A DNA stretch of 64,000 nucleotides from Proteiniphilum propionicum (GTDB taxonomy: Bacteria > Bacteroidota > Bacteroidia > Bacteroidales > Dysgonomonadaceae). Below, piece after piece: positions 16,389 through 25,803 of the stretch. The stretch is taken from positions 1,426,001 to 1,490,000 of the forward strand of contig NZ_CP073586.1 of NCBI RefSeq assembly GCF_022267555.1, given 5' to 3'. Within the stretch, counting starts at the first letter, position 1; each line of letters begins with the position of its first letter. The translations under genes and the position numbers were made by a program. The notes under the pieces were generated by a model. That model was not told the DNA's origin and did no database searches. It saw only the letters and a list, made by a program, of their open reading frames with translations.

Positions 16389-16955
16389 TTAATCTAAATG
16401 GTTTAACGGATTTATGATTTCCCTCGCCAGCTTATACACATCGTTTCCCCGACAGTCTATCGCAACAACCACGGGAAGTTCTTTCACTGTTAACCGGCGA
16501 ACAGCCTCCGTACCCAACTCTTCAAAAGCGATAACCTCTGCACTTTCCACGCATTTTGCCATAAGGGCGGCGGCGCCACCGATTGCAGCAAAATAAACGC
16601 CTGTGTATTGTTTCATGGCATCTACCACTTTGGCACCGCGCGTTCCTTTACCGATCATCACCTTGAGGCCGTGGGCAATGAGGGTGGGCGAATAAGCGTC
16701 CATCCGCCCACCGGTAGTGGGGCCTACCGATCCTATGGGCTTGCCCGGTTTGGCAGGAGCCGGGCCGGCATAGTAAACGGCCTGCCCTTCAATATCAAAA
16801 GGCATCGGCTCACCCCGGCGGATCATCTCGCACAATCGTCTGTGCGCCTCATCGCGGGCTGTATAAACAGTTCCCGAAATGTAGACCATATCGCCCGTTT
16901 TCAACGAACGGATGGTTTCGTCGGAAAAGGGGGCACAAAGAATTTTTTTATCCAT
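16389..16955 (-). CDS. Class I fumarate hydratase-type beta subunit (probable mesaconase)
   Basis: With ATG at 16955 the product is 188 aa (MDKKILCAPFSDETIRSLKT). An alternative GTG at 16982 overlaps the upstream stop as GTGA. It matches the C-terminal/beta domain of class I hydro-lyases: GDMVYISGTVYTARDEAHRR, GPTTGGRMDAYSPTLIAHGL, and MIGKGTRG. Together with the alpha subunit it adds water across a fumarate-like double bond. In this operon the natural substrate would be mesaconate, giving citramalate, because the genes upstream make mesaconate from glutamate. Fumarase activity is also possible. It is the last gene of the operon. Confidence 0.85.
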   Translation of the reverse strand: MDKKILCAPFSDETIRSLKTGDMVYISGTVYTARDEAHRRLCEMIRRGEPMPFDIEGQAVYYAGPAPAKPGKPIGSVGPTTGGRMDAYSPTLIAHGLKVMIGKGTRGAKVVDAMKQYTGVYFAAIGGAAALMAKCVESAEVIAFEELGTEAVRRLTVKELPVVVAIDCRGNDVYKLAREIINPLNHLD

Positions 16956-16978
16956 AATACGTTTTTGTTGGCTTCTGT

Positions 16979-17824
16979 TCACAAACTTCCCTCCGCATGC
17001 CGGGTGGCGTGGCAGCCGATATTTACCGAAACCGGAAGCCCGGCGATATGGGTAGCATAGGTCAGTATATTTACCCCGAGTGCGGTTGTGGTTCCTCCGA
17101 AACCGGCAGGGCCTATTCCCATCTTATTGATTTCTGAAAGCAATTCTGCTTCCAAAGCGGCAAGTGCGGAATCGGGGTTTTGTGTATCCAGCGGCCGCAA
17201 CAACGCTTTCTTGCTTAAATAAGCCGCCCGTTCCATCGTCCCGCCAATGCCCACACCCACGATAATGGGCGGGCAGGGATTTCCTCCGGCAGCCGAAACA
17301 GTCTCCAGTACAAATCGCTTCACGCCTTCAACGCCTTCGCTTGGTGTGAGCATTTTTAATGCACTTTTGTTTTCGCTGCCAAACCCTTTGGGAGAAACAG
17401 TTATATGAAAAACATCACCGGGGACGATTTCGTAATGAATAACGGCCGGTGTATTGTCCCGGGTATTTTCGCGGTGGAGCGGGTCTTTCACTACCGATTT
17501 GCGCAGGTATCCTTTTTCGTATCCCTGCCGTACACCCTGGTTAATGGCATCTTCGATGAATCCACCCGTAACCTGCACGTTTTGCCCTATGCGTACAAAA
17601 ACGACGGTCATTCCCGTGTCCTGGCACATCGGGCTGCTCTCTTCCCAGGCAACACGGGCATTTTCAATGAGCGTGCCCAGAATTTCTTTCCCTAAGGGCG
17701 ACGTTTCGGTTTGCAGGCAGCTTTTAAGTTTGCTGTTTATGTCTCCGGTAAGCACACAGCAAGCTTCAATGCATAGTTGTTCAACCAGAATGGTGATTGC
17801 AGGTGCGGATATTTTTCTTGTCAT
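16979..17824 (-). CDS. Class I fumarate hydratase-type alpha subunit (probable mesaconase)
   Basis: With ATG at 17824 the product is 281 aa ([20 protein letters not shown]), the usual size for a separate alpha subunit. Three candidate Fe-S ligand cysteines are visible: [27 protein letters not shown], and [14 protein letters not shown] at the C-terminus. These are the positions used by class I hydro-lyases to hold a 4Fe-4S cluster, making the enzyme oxygen-sensitive and suited to an anaerobe. The gene starts 1 bp after the P-loop gene and ends 23 bp before the beta-subunit ATG. Substrate inference as for the beta subunit. Confidence 0.87.
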   Translation of the reverse strand: MTRKISAPAITILVEQLCIEACCVLTGDINSKLKSCLQTETSPLGKEILGTLIENARVAWEESSPMCQDTGMTVVFVRIGQNVQVTGGFIEDAINQGVRQGYEKGYLRKSVVKDPLHRENTRDNTPAVIHYEIVPGDVFHITVSPKGFGSENKSALKMLTPSEGVEGVKRFVLETVSAAGGNPCPPIIVGVGIGGTMERAAYLSKKALLRPLDTQNPDSALAALEAELLSEINKMGIGPAGFGGTTTALGVNILTYATHIAGLPVSVNIGCHATRHAEGSL

Positions 17825-17825
17825 G

Positions 17826-18785
17826 CTATTGTTCACTATTGTCACCGCCACATTTCCGGGTAAGGAAATATTGTGTATTGCGGTTGTCGAGGTTGTCGGT
17901 CTGTTTGTCAATCAATCCGACCAGACAGTGGGTATTGGTTTTTGTGTCAAATATAAAACGCTTGACCAGCGAAAAATCGGTAATATCCGATGTGTTTCTC
18001 ACATGAAGCCGTGAGCCGTCGCACGGGATAACTTTATCTCCCAGTTTAATGTGGGCTTCGTCAAAATAAGATACATCGAGATGCCTGGCCAGGCGTTCTT
18101 TTACTTTCTGCTCCAGCTCGTCGAGGTTGATTTCGGGTTTCTCCTTGAATTTCAGTACAAAGCCGTTGCGCACGTCGGATGAGAAATATCTATTTTCGGC
18201 AATCCCGTATTCATCTTCCAAAGTCTGCATCGTAACATCTTCGGCTGTATGAGCCATTTTGCGGAATTTAAGCGAAGTGTGCACAATTTGATAAATACTT
18301 TCGGGAAGCGGCCCAAAAACACTGGGGCGCGACACAATAATCTCTTCCCCGATTCCCAGTATAATGTCGGCATTTCTTCCCAGTGCCGGATAGAGGAGAT
18401 TAAAATGCTCCACGATAACCCTCCGTTTGTGGGCCAGCAGGTCCTGCACCCATGCTACAATTTCAAACATTTGTGTAAAAGCGGTTTGGAAACGCATGTC
18501 GATATGAAAGGTGGTAGAATCGTGCCTATCCTCGGAAAGCGAGCGTACCTGCATTATTTTTCGGGAATTGATAACATCATCGTCGTTCGCCAGTTCCAAT
18601 CCGGGAAACATTCCTTTGATAAGCGATGATTTCCCCGAGCCGGCATCGCCCACGATGCCTATCAGCCGGTCGTTGTACGAAAGATGCCGTTGAGCAATCT
18701 GCTCGCCAAGAAACATCAACCGTTCTTTTCCGCGCGGCGCAAAATATTGCGACGACACCATGTATTCCTGAATCAGTGTACGCAT
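17826..18785 (-). CDS. P-loop NTPase, alanyl-tRNA-synthetase-editing-domain-like, methylaspartate-cluster type
   Basis: 319 aa. Walker A is GIVGDAGSGKSSLIKG near residues 43-58. The C-terminal half (LARHLDVSYFDEAHIKLGDK, and SRLHVRNTSDITDFSLVKRF) resembles the second additional domain found in alanyl-tRNA-synthetase-related proteins. Such a P-loop protein is a regular companion of glutamate mutase and AtuA/DUF4387 genes in anaerobes; its biochemical role is not established as far as I know. No anticodon-binding or aminoacylation core is visible, so it is not a tRNA synthetase. Spacing to neighbours is 19 bp and 1 bp. Confidence 0.7.
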   Translation of the reverse strand: MRTLIQEYMVSSQYFAPRGKERLMFLGEQIAQRHLSYNDRLIGIVGDAGSGKSSLIKGMFPGLELANDDDVINSRKIMQVRSLSEDRHDSTTFHIDMRFQTAFTQMFEIVAWVQDLLAHKRRVIVEHFNLLYPALGRNADIILGIGEEIIVSRPSVFGPLPESIYQIVHTSLKFRKMAHTAEDVTMQTLEDEYGIAENRYFSSDVRNGFVLKFKEKPEINLDELEQKVKERLARHLDVSYFDEAHIKLGDKVIPCDGSRLHVRNTSDITDFSLVKRFIFDTKTNTHCLVGLIDKQTDNLDNRNTQYFLTRKCGGDNSEQ

Positions 18786-18804
18786 GAAACCGGGGATTTG
18801 AAGT

Positions 18805-19122
18805 TTATAATTCGAACGTCATATTCATCAACGGCGCATGCTGTTGCGCTCCGTACACATCGGTCTCACCCAATGCCCCGGAAGGGATGGGACGAACAAC
18901 CGTGATTTTCACCGCCTTGGCCGGATCGAAGTGCACCAGGCTGATAATCTGCGATTCGGGAATTCGGTAAAGGAGAGCGAACATTTGCGCGGTAAACACT
19001 TTTGCCGATTTCACCTTCTGATACATGTCCACCTCCTTGAAAATAATGTCGAACGTGAGTTCGTAAGGACCTGAATTCTTGCTCCGGATAACGGAAGCTA
19101 CGTCGGTTAGGTTGTATTTCAT
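18805..19122 (-). CDS. DUF4387 protein (AtuA-associated small protein)
   Basis: 105 aa. Recognisable as DUF4387 by VIRSKNSGPYELTFDIIFKE and SQIISLVHFDPAKAVKITVV plus GETDVYGAQQHAPL. Some AtuA-family proteins carry this region as a C-terminal fusion; here it is a separate gene 12 bp after the AtuA-like gene, which suggests a heteromeric complex. There is no signal peptide, so it is cytoplasmic. Function unknown. Confidence 0.85.
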   Translation of the reverse strand: MKYNLTDVASVIRSKNSGPYELTFDIIFKEVDMYQKVKSAKVFTAQMFALLYRIPESQIISLVHFDPAKAVKITVVRPIPSGALGETDVYGAQQHAPLMNMTFEL

Positions 19123-19134
19123 TTCGTTTGAAGT

Positions 19135-20493
19135 TTAAAATTGAACATACTCGATCGGGAAAAGTTTTTTGGGGTCTTCCACTTTCATTAAATGGTACAC
19201 ATTGAACTCGTATACCTCGCCCATCTTGCAATCGGACGGCGAAAACGGGAACGCCAGGTTTCCGGCAGTGGCTATCCGGCCTTCGTAACCAAAGTGCAGC
19301 ATAGTACTGCGTGCGAACCCGCAAATGGTATCGGCTTGCTCTTGAGTGGGTGCGACAGCTTCGATGATGATAAGAAGCTCGTCGCCGGTACGTTGTGGCG
19401 CATCGGGGAACATGCCCATGACCCCGTTTCGTCCGTAAATCTTGAAATCTAGGAAGAAGTCGGTAATTCCGTATGTTTCAAAATTGTTTTGCACGCGTTC
19501 TTTTACGCTTTGGGTAATGCTGTCGATTTTCGAAATCATAATCGGATCTTTCACCCCTGCACACGAAATAGTTCTGTATCCCACACGCTTAACCCCTTCC
19601 AGTTTCACAAAATACTCCTCGGTCGGCACAAAACGACTTCCGCTTACGCGTACTTTATTGTCGTCTATCTGCTCGAATTTTGATTCGTGCAAATTGATGG
19701 CTCCCCCCGGCCCGGGTAGAACATAGGGATTGGTTTTTTCGTACAGCGTGTGTGCAGCTACCGATAGCGTGGTGCATTTACGCAGGGGCGAGAGCGGTTC
19801 GAGAACGAAATTGTCTTCGTGCAAATAACCGAACATACAATCACTCCCGCTACCGGGCAAGGCGGCAATGGCAGCGCACTCCAAGATTTTACCCAGATGA
19901 ATGGCCAATCCTTTGTTGAAACCGTTTTTAATGGCGAGCGCCGAAAAAACCGACGGGTCGTAGCTCCGTCCGGCAAGTATAACATTGGCTCCGTTCTCCA
20001 AGGCTTCAATGAACGGCTCTTCGCCCATCTGGGCTACGATATGCACCGATTCGTCCACATCGGCTCCGGTTATTTCGGGAGCCGGATAAAGCGGCGAAAT
20101 GTTCCCTTTGCGCAGGTTCTCTTTTACAAATTCCTTATCGAACTCCGATTGTATAATGGCGAGTTTAAACGACAACCTTTTCTCTCGGGCGATCTCCTTC
20201 ACGATATCCAAGGCAAACTCCACGTGAGGACGCGCACCCGAACCGCCGGCCGTACCTACGATAACCGGAATTCCGGCTTTCAGTGCGGCAGGTATCATAA
20301 TCTCAAGGTCACGTTTCACCGAATTCCGGTCTGTAAACGATTTCCCTGCACCTAGGTAATAGGGGCCCGGATCGGTTGACCCGGCATCTACCGCAATAAC
20401 GTGCGGTTTGCGTTTCATTCCTTCCACAAACGATTCCATCGGAAATCCGTATCCAAGGATAGCAGTGGGCGAAAGTATTCTAAGTTCTTTCAT
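19135..20493 (-). CDS. AtuA-family (DUF1446) protein
   Basis: 452 aa. N-terminus LRILSPTAILGYGFPMESFV, then VIAVDAGSTDPGPYYLGAGK and VGTAGGSGARPHVEFALDIV are the conserved loops of the AtuA/DUF1446 family named from the acyclic terpene utilisation operon. A central GRSYDPSVFSALAIKNGF loop and GPGGAINLHESKFEQ are also typical. In this operon it sits between methylaspartate ammonia-lyase and the mesaconase-type genes. A role in handling mesaconate/citramalate or their CoA forms is conceivable but unproven. Full length and intact. Confidence 0.82.
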   Translation of the reverse strand: MKELRILSPTAILGYGFPMESFVEGMKRKPHVIAVDAGSTDPGPYYLGAGKSFTDRNSVKRDLEIMIPAALKAGIPVIVGTAGGSGARPHVEFALDIVKEIAREKRLSFKLAIIQSEFDKEFVKENLRKGNISPLYPAPEITGADVDESVHIVAQMGEEPFIEALENGANVILAGRSYDPSVFSALAIKNGFNKGLAIHLGKILECAAIAALPGSGSDCMFGYLHEDNFVLEPLSPLRKCTTLSVAAHTLYEKTNPYVLPGPGGAINLHESKFEQIDDNKVRVSGSRFVPTEEYFVKLEGVKRVGYRTISCAGVKDPIMISKIDSITQSVKERVQNNFETYGITDFFLDFKIYGRNGVMGMFPDAPQRTGDELLIIIEAVAPTQEQADTICGFARSTMLHFGYEGRIATAGNLAFPFSPSDCKMGEVYEFNVYHLMKVEDPKKLFPIEYVQF

Positions 20494-20523
20494 TTTTTCA
20501 GCTTTTAGTAATTTTTGGGTGAA

Positions 20524-21762
20524 TTAAGGGTTAAGTGCCAGTATCCGGCTCATTTCGTTGTAAACGATCATATACCCTTCATCCACTCCCATACCGGGTT
20601 TGGCAAGGTATTGAACAGGTGAAGTAGCCATGGCAATGTGTGCTCCAATTTCGGCGGAACGGTTGGTTTCGTTGCAGGTTCCGCCCAGGTAGGCGCCCAT
20701 ATGGTGTTGCTTGCAATACAGCACAGCCTCTATGCTGTTGTTGATTCCGCCCAGATCGGGCGTTTTGATTTGCGCCATGTGTCCAGCTTTGTTTTCGGAG
20801 AAGTCGATGACATCCTGGAGCGTGTTACACCACTCGTCGGCAACAATCTCTGCCGTAATTCCCATTTTTTCCATCTTCTGGCGGATAATGCGGAGCGCGT
20901 CGATCTGAGCCGCTTTCTCTCCCATATCCACCGGGCCTTCGACGCGCAGGTGAAACGGTTTTGCTATTTCTGCCAGCTCGCCCACATAACGGGCAATGGC
21001 TTCGAAATTGTTATCGAAGACAATACCCAATGTTCCGTAAACGTCTATGTGGATAACCGGATTGTAGCTGTCGAAAGGCTTCAGCTTCAGGATTCGCTCC
21101 CTGAGCCACTGGATATACGCTTTGATTTTTTCTCCCTTCAGGCCCACTTTGGTCTCTACGTGGTTGAAAAGCGCATGAGGCAACACATCGGCAGCTTTCA
21201 TAATCATTTTATCGGCATTGAGGTAACGGTCGTCTCCCGACTGTGAAAAAACAGGAATAAGGGTTTTCGATATTTCCGTTCCGTATTCATCGGCAATCAC
21301 CTGCGCCATCAGCTTCCCTTTGCTTTTTGCTACGGCATCCAAACAGGCCTGCGTGACCCCATAGCGGATAGCTGTATGGTAAATTTTCCCAGTAGATGGA
21401 CTGATGGCTTTATCCACGCGATCTGCCATTTCACGGAAAGTAGTGACCTCTTTGCCTACATAAAGCGGCGCAATTTCTTTTTCGATAATGGGAATGAAGT
21501 TTCCGGCAAGGAAAAGCGGATCGCGGCCACCGGCCCCCGAATATTGGACAGCAGCACAGTCACCGTGTGCGAAAGCACCGTTTTCGAGCACAAAAATAAC
21601 CGAGACGGACTCCCCGGCCTGACGCACCGCGGTGAATCCCTGTGTTACGGGCGCGCCTTCATAAAATGCCCCGTCGTTTTTTGCTCCTTGCTTGATGGCT
21701 TTCTGGTCATCGAAGAAGAAGCCTGTTTTCCCGGGTGCACAGATAAGTTTTGTAATTTTCAT
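20524..21762 (-). CDS. mal: Methylaspartate ammonia-lyase (3-methylaspartase)
   Basis: 412 aa, normal length (family about 413). It eliminates ammonia from (2S,3S)-3-methylaspartate to give mesaconate; the family belongs to the enolase superfamily and needs Mg and K. The known catalytic His lies in ALFNHVETKVG and the catalytic Lys in MAQIKTPDLGG. Metal ligands fit VIHIDVYGT, HLRVEGPVD and EIVADEW. The gene follows glmE with a 74-bp gap that contains a triple 7-bp repeat, and precedes the AtuA-like gene by 30 bp. It is the second step of the pathway encoded here. Confidence 0.95.
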   Translation of the reverse strand: MKITKLICAPGKTGFFFDDQKAIKQGAKNDGAFYEGAPVTQGFTAVRQAGESVSVIFVLENGAFAHGDCAAVQYSGAGGRDPLFLAGNFIPIIEKEIAPLYVGKEVTTFREMADRVDKAISPSTGKIYHTAIRYGVTQACLDAVAKSKGKLMAQVIADEYGTEISKTLIPVFSQSGDDRYLNADKMIMKAADVLPHALFNHVETKVGLKGEKIKAYIQWLRERILKLKPFDSYNPVIHIDVYGTLGIVFDNNFEAIARYVGELAEIAKPFHLRVEGPVDMGEKAAQIDALRIIRQKMEKMGITAEIVADEWCNTLQDVIDFSENKAGHMAQIKTPDLGGINNSIEAVLYCKQHHMGAYLGGTCNETNRSAEIGAHIAMATSPVQYLAKPGMGVDEGYMIVYNEMSRILALNP

Positions 21763-21815
21763 ATTTTTTTGAAACTGTTAGACATTAGACAGATAGGCAT
21801 AAGGGTTTTAGCCTT

Positions 21816-21836
21816 TAGTAATTAGTAATTAGTAAT
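21816..21836. repeat. Three tandem copies of TAGTAAT
   Basis: Perfect 7-bp units at 21816-21822, 21823-21829 and 21830-21836, right after the glmE stop in the glmE-mal gap. Slippage here could change the spacing between the two genes. Confidence 0.7.
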
Positions 21837-23288
21837 TTATTTCGGCCTTCCAACAAGAAACCCTTTGCCGATGGCATACACGTCATCGATAACCATCTGG
21901 AAACTGACGGCCCGTTTTTCGTACCGGGCACGTTCTTCGAGTTTCTGACGGTGGAAATCGATCAGGTCTTGCGTAAACGGCATATTGCCGGTTTCGAGAA
22001 AACGGACGGCTCCCACGTTATCGCGTGCGGGCATAACTTTTCCAGCATTGTAACGGTTTGGCGCAAACGGGATATCAATAACTCCGGCTTCGAATGCGGC
22101 GACCGTACCCACAGCATAGTCGCCTTTACCCAATTCCTCCACTTTTTCAAGGATGCAGCGCATCTCCTTCATGATGATCTCGCTTTCTGACACAACAGCC
22201 GGAATAGAGCGGAAGTCCTGGTCCTTAAGCATCGATACCAACTGTTTTGTAGCCCGCAATCCTGCGGCATTAGCTTCTTTGGTGGGTACTCCCATGGCTT
22301 CGTGCGGCGTCTTCACAATCACCTTGGTCGCTTTGGCCAGCACTGCAGCGGCAGCACCCCACGAAATTACCCCGAAAGCCTTGGCCTCATCCTGTGGAAA
22401 TCCGCCCATCCATTGATGGAAAACGGTAGTGACGCGCACATCGTTGAACCCGAATTTATCGAGGTACTCGCGTGTTAGGATATTCAGCGAACGGATGGCG
22501 GCGACATCCTGAATAAGGTTCCCACACTGCCCGTAACCTACTGTAATATCTTTCACCCCCTGGGTGGCGGCAAGCAATGATTCGATGATGGCCACCGAGT
22601 TGGATATGCAGGGTGATATAAGTGTTCCCGTAAGAGGTCCGAACGGCTCGCGGTTGATCGACACACCCGCCTCTTCATAGAGCCCGACAAGCCTGTCGGT
22701 ATATTGCCAGTACGCAATGGTTTTTTCAATCGAATGATTTTTAGAATAGGGTATGTTGTAGGAAATTCCACCACCTTCGAACGAGGTAAACCCGCCGGCA
22801 ATACTGATTTCAGTAAGCAACCGGGCATCGGGAGTACCGTGGCGGACCTGAACCGGATTTTTGAGCGATGAGGTAACCTTGCGACATATATCAACTCCGT
22901 AGTTCACGATAGGGAAGCCGTTCAACATGGAACGTCCGGTTTCTTTGCTTTTCTCAATTCCCGTTTCGGCTTCGTTGTAGCGGTTTAAGCGTGTGTAGCT
23001 GTCCACGGTTGTAGGGAGCAGGTCGGCTTCACCTTCATTCTCAAGAAACCTGAGCAACTTAATGTGCTCCTCGTAAAGCGCTACTCCTGCACGGGGCTGA
23101 ATGAGTGTGACGTTTTGCCCGGCAGCTTTTGCCAGCTTCAAGCCAAAACGTTTTGCTTGTGGAATAGACCGTTGATAGGCTACGGCTTCGTCGAAATCGA
23201 CACTTTTACCCGTTTGCCAGTGTCCGAGAATTTCTTTTCGCTCGGCAAAGAAAGCATCGTTTGAGAGTTTTTTATTGGTAATTTCCAT
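21837..23288 (-). CDS. glmE: Glutamate mutase (methylaspartate mutase) subunit E
   Basis: 483 aa, usual size. It is the TIM-barrel catalytic subunit of adenosylcobalamin-dependent glutamate mutase, rearranging L-glutamate to (2S,3S)-3-methylaspartate. Recognised by [40 protein letters not shown] (Arg-His-Gly-Thr substrate pocket) and [20 protein letters not shown]. Also [20 protein letters not shown] and [20 protein letters not shown]. It starts 20 bp after glmL. Intact, no frameshift. Confidence 0.96.
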   Translation of the reverse strand: MEITNKKLSNDAFFAERKEILGHWQTGKSVDFDEAVAYQRSIPQAKRFGLKLAKAAGQNVTLIQPRAGVALYEEHIKLLRFLENEGEADLLPTTVDSYTRLNRYNEAETGIEKSKETGRSMLNGFPIVNYGVDICRKVTSSLKNPVQVRHGTPDARLLTEISIAGGFTSFEGGGISYNIPYSKNHSIEKTIAYWQYTDRLVGLYEEAGVSINREPFGPLTGTLISPCISNSVAIIESLLAATQGVKDITVGYGQCGNLIQDVAAIRSLNILTREYLDKFGFNDVRVTTVFHQWMGGFPQDEAKAFGVISWGAAAAVLAKATKVIVKTPHEAMGVPTKEANAAGLRATKQLVSMLKDQDFRSIPAVVSESEIIMKEMRCILEKVEELGKGDYAVGTVAAFEAGVIDIPFAPNRYNAGKVMPARDNVGAVRFLETGNMPFTQDLIDFHRQKLEERARYEKRAVSFQMVIDDVYAIGKGFLVGRPK

Positions 23289-23308
23289 TATGAGTTATTT
23301 GTTATCAG

Positions 23309-24703
23309 TTATGTGGTAGTTGTCAGATCTATTGTCTCTTTTTTCATCAACTCTAACGCCAGATCTGGATAAGCTGAGCCGAGCAATCCCATAGACGCAA
23401 AAATATATTTTTTATCGATTAAATAACCGGGCTGTTCGGGTTTGGCAAACACGAAATCGTCCGGTTGCCGTTTTGCTCCTTCCAGAATAGCCTGTGGTTC
23501 ACTGGCATTGATAACAACACCTCCGATACCGATAATAAACGGCACAGCGGAAAGATCTTTCCCAGTGAGAGTATACACCTGCCCGAAGGGTGTATATACT
23601 GGGTGGTAGGTCCCTGCGTGCCGTTCCACGGCAATTTTTACGGCATTACGTGCTATCAACTCCTCAATCTTCTGTTCCCGGGATTCAGCTTCAACCAACA
23701 AGCCAGGATGCTGCGTACAGGTTTTTACCCAATCAATCACCTCTGACCTGTCGATGCTTAATTCTTCCGAAAAGGTATCCAGATCCAGCTCTTCCACCAG
23801 CGACGCAAGGCTGTAGCGCATTCCCAGATCGCCCTCAACGGTACGTTTGCTAACCGGCTCAGGGAGCCCTTTCAAGGTGACGTTTTCGAGGGTGGGCCTG
23901 CCATCGGAAATGGAGTAAACATCCGTAGTTGCCCCGCCGATATCCACTGCCAGCAAATCGCCTAAACCCGGTGTGTTTTTAGTGCCTTTGCTCAACAACT
24001 CACAGGCATTCAACACCGCTAATGGTGTAGGAATTATATCAGTTTTGCACATTCTCTGAATACCGCCAAGTCCTTTGGCTTCGATAATGCGGCTGATAAA
24101 GAGTTCTTTTATTTTTCTCCTGGCAGGTTCGATGTTTAACTTGTTGAACTCAGGCATAACATTTTCGGTTATTACAAACGGTTTTCCCGAAGCCCTGAAA
24201 ATCTCTTCCAGCTCAAACGATGCGCATTTGTTGCCTGCAACAACAACGGTGAACGGACAATCGATCTGACATAACCGGCGCGCATTGGTAAGAATCACAT
24301 CCTTATTTCCGCCATCGGTCCCGCCACAGAGTAACACCAGATCGGGGCGGATATCAAAAATTTCTGCCTGTTCCGCCTGCGATATTTCAAAAGCATATGT
24401 TTTGACCACTTTTGCTCCCGCACTGGCTGCGGCAAGTTTTGCCGCCTTAGCGGTAAGTTCGGGAACCAACCCCAGTGAAACCATTTTAAGTCCCCCGGCA
24501 GCGCTGCTGCAACAAAGCAGCTCATCGTAGAGGAACTCTCCGGCATGTTGTCCCAACTTGTTATAAGCAGCCATAAAACCCTCTTTCACGTTGGTGCCGA
24601 TGGTGGTAAAGGCGGCAGAAGTTGCCACAATCTCCCTCTTAGCGGTATCAATCGCTGTCAGCTTGGTATATGTGCTGCCGATATCTGCAGTGAGAATGTT
24701 CAT
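23309..24703 (-). CDS. glmL: Methylaspartate mutase accessory protein GlmL (reactivase)
   Basis: 464 aa ASKHA-fold ATPase, believed to reactivate damaged cobalamin in glutamate mutase. The phosphate-1 loop is NILTADIGSTYTKLTAIDT at the N-terminus; a second nucleotide-binding loop LLAVDIGGATTDVYSIS lies near residue 255. VLLCGGTDGGNK is also typical. It sits between glmS (133-bp gap) and glmE (20 bp), as in clostridial glm operons. No sign of decay. Confidence 0.93.
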   Translation of the reverse strand: MNILTADIGSTYTKLTAIDTAKREIVATSAAFTTIGTNVKEGFMAAYNKLGQHAGEFLYDELLCCSSAAGGLKMVSLGLVPELTAKAAKLAAASAGAKVVKTYAFEISQAEQAEIFDIRPDLVLLCGGTDGGNKDVILTNARRLCQIDCPFTVVVAGNKCASFELEEIFRASGKPFVITENVMPEFNKLNIEPARRKIKELFISRIIEAKGLGGIQRMCKTDIIPTPLAVLNACELLSKGTKNTPGLGDLLAVDIGGATTDVYSISDGRPTLENVTLKGLPEPVSKRTVEGDLGMRYSLASLVEELDLDTFSEELSIDRSEVIDWVKTCTQHPGLLVEAESREQKIEELIARNAVKIAVERHAGTYHPVYTPFGQVYTLTGKDLSAVPFIIGIGGVVINASEPQAILEGAKRQPDDFVFAKPEQPGYLIDKKYIFASMGLLGSAYPDLALELMKKETIDLTTTT

Positions 24704-24836
24704 TATTATGCTGCGCGTTATTCAATAGTCATTCGTTTCGTATAGTTCAATTATAATTGGCAGCTTCGTGGAAAAAATTAACGAAACTTCGAATTACAGT
24801 TGAATTACAAATCGCCCCTGGACAATTACAATAGGA

Positions 24837-25247
24837 TTATATTTTAAGAATTTCTTTTAAATCGGAAATACTTTTTTCCACGGCCGTACCCGGAGGATAA
24901 ACCCGGGTGAACCCCATAGCCAGGAAACGCTTTTCCACCTCATCGAAGTTTTGTTTTCCCACTACCAGGTTTCCCCCTGCCAAAAGCGGAATGTCTTTAA
25001 GTCCGGCTTCATCGCATTTTTCGCGCAAACCCTGGCAGTCAATCTCGCCATGCCCGTAGAGCGAAGAGACCAAAATAGCATCGGCATTGGTTTCCAGTGC
25101 GGCTTCGATGTATTCTTCCTGCGCAACCATGACACCCAGGTTGACCACTTTAAAACCCGCCTGCTCCAGTGCAAAAGCAAGAATCTTATTGCCTACGGCA
25201 TGTACATCAGCGCCAATCACTCCGGTTACAATAGTTTTTTCATTCAT
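24837..25247 (-). CDS. glmS: Glutamate mutase subunit S (B12-binding)
   Basis: With ATG at 25247 the product is 136 aa, matching the roughly 137-aa family. The DxHxxG cobalamin motif is in [15 protein letters not shown], where the His replaces dimethylbenzimidazole as the lower ligand. The partner motifs are SSLYGHGE (SxL) and [10 protein letters not shown] (GG). It is the first gene of the leftward glutamate fermentation operon, so the promoter should lie just to its right. The minus strand has AAACTTTG near 25303-25310 as a weak -7 candidate. An open frame extends further upstream but has no family similarity. Confidence 0.95.
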   Translation of the reverse strand: MNEKTIVTGVIGADVHAVGNKILAFALEQAGFKVVNLGVMVAQEEYIEAALETNADAILVSSLYGHGEIDCQGLREKCDEAGLKDIPLLAGGNLVVGKQNFDEVEKRFLAMGFTRVYPPGTAVEKSISDLKEILKI

Positions 25248-25304
25248 ACAGTATTTTTCATTAATAGTACGATGCAAAATTAATGCTTTAAAACACATCC
25301 ACAA

Positions 25305-25732
25305 AGTTTAAATGAAAATAACTTTTTTACTTTACTGACATTACTGACTTATTCAGCCATTGACATGAAGAATTTAGTGAAACAAGTAATGAGTGGCCGA
25401 TTGTGTGAATATTAGCAGAGAGAAGGAAATCAAAGAGCTTGATGCTGAAATCAAGCTCAAGAGAGCAGAAGCGAAAAAATGCCCAGTCTCGAATAAAAAG
25501 TAGCGGCACAATGTGAAATAATGGAACTCGAAAAATAGCGTAAAGAGAAGAGGTAATAATTATTTACTTCTAAGAATGAAATTGATGACAAGGAAGAGAA
25601 CCTGTTGACGGATATTGAAAAGATGCTGAATCAAAAAAACTGTTTAACAATGATGTGTTCACGTCCTATAGAGGGTAATACAAAAGAACATCATCACCAA
25701 AGAGATTATTACCTAAAAGTCTCAAATAAAAG
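25305..25732. other. Degenerate stretch with scraps of a coding sequence
   Basis: No intact gene. The plus strand has short coding-like pieces: SREKEIKELDAEIKLKRAEA ending at a TAG near 25503, and NEIDDKEENLLTDIEKMLNQ near 25575-25635. Both are charged helical segments that could come from one decayed coiled-coil gene. Family not recognised. Confidence 0.3.
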
Positions 25733-25803
25733 TTGCATGTGTCAGATAAAGTATTTATCTTTAAGGTGTTAAATAAAAAATAACACTCACCCGACACATG
25801 CAA
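25733..25803 (+). promoter_or_regulatory. Hairpin over the transposase start codon
   Basis: TTGCATGTGTC (25733-25743) and GACACATGCAA (25793-25803) are perfect inverted repeats; the second contains the transposase ATG at 25798-25800. A smaller hairpin AGATAAA-GTA-TTTATCT sits inside. Transcripts entering from outside would fold with the start codon in the stem, a known way for IS elements to block transposase made by read-through transcription. A transcript starting inside would lack the left arm. Confidence 0.5.

Noticed and set aside
17454-18014. 186-aa plus-strand frame across the hydratase and P-loop genes
   Set aside because: It spans two real genes on the other strand and shows no motif of its own.
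17826-18785. Alanyl-tRNA synthetase
   Set aside because: It has a Walker A P-loop and only an editing-domain-like C-terminus; no class II synthetase motifs are present.
20638-21246. 202-aa plus-strand frame
   Set aside because: Antisense to methylaspartate ammonia-lyase, which carries catalytic residues and full family length.
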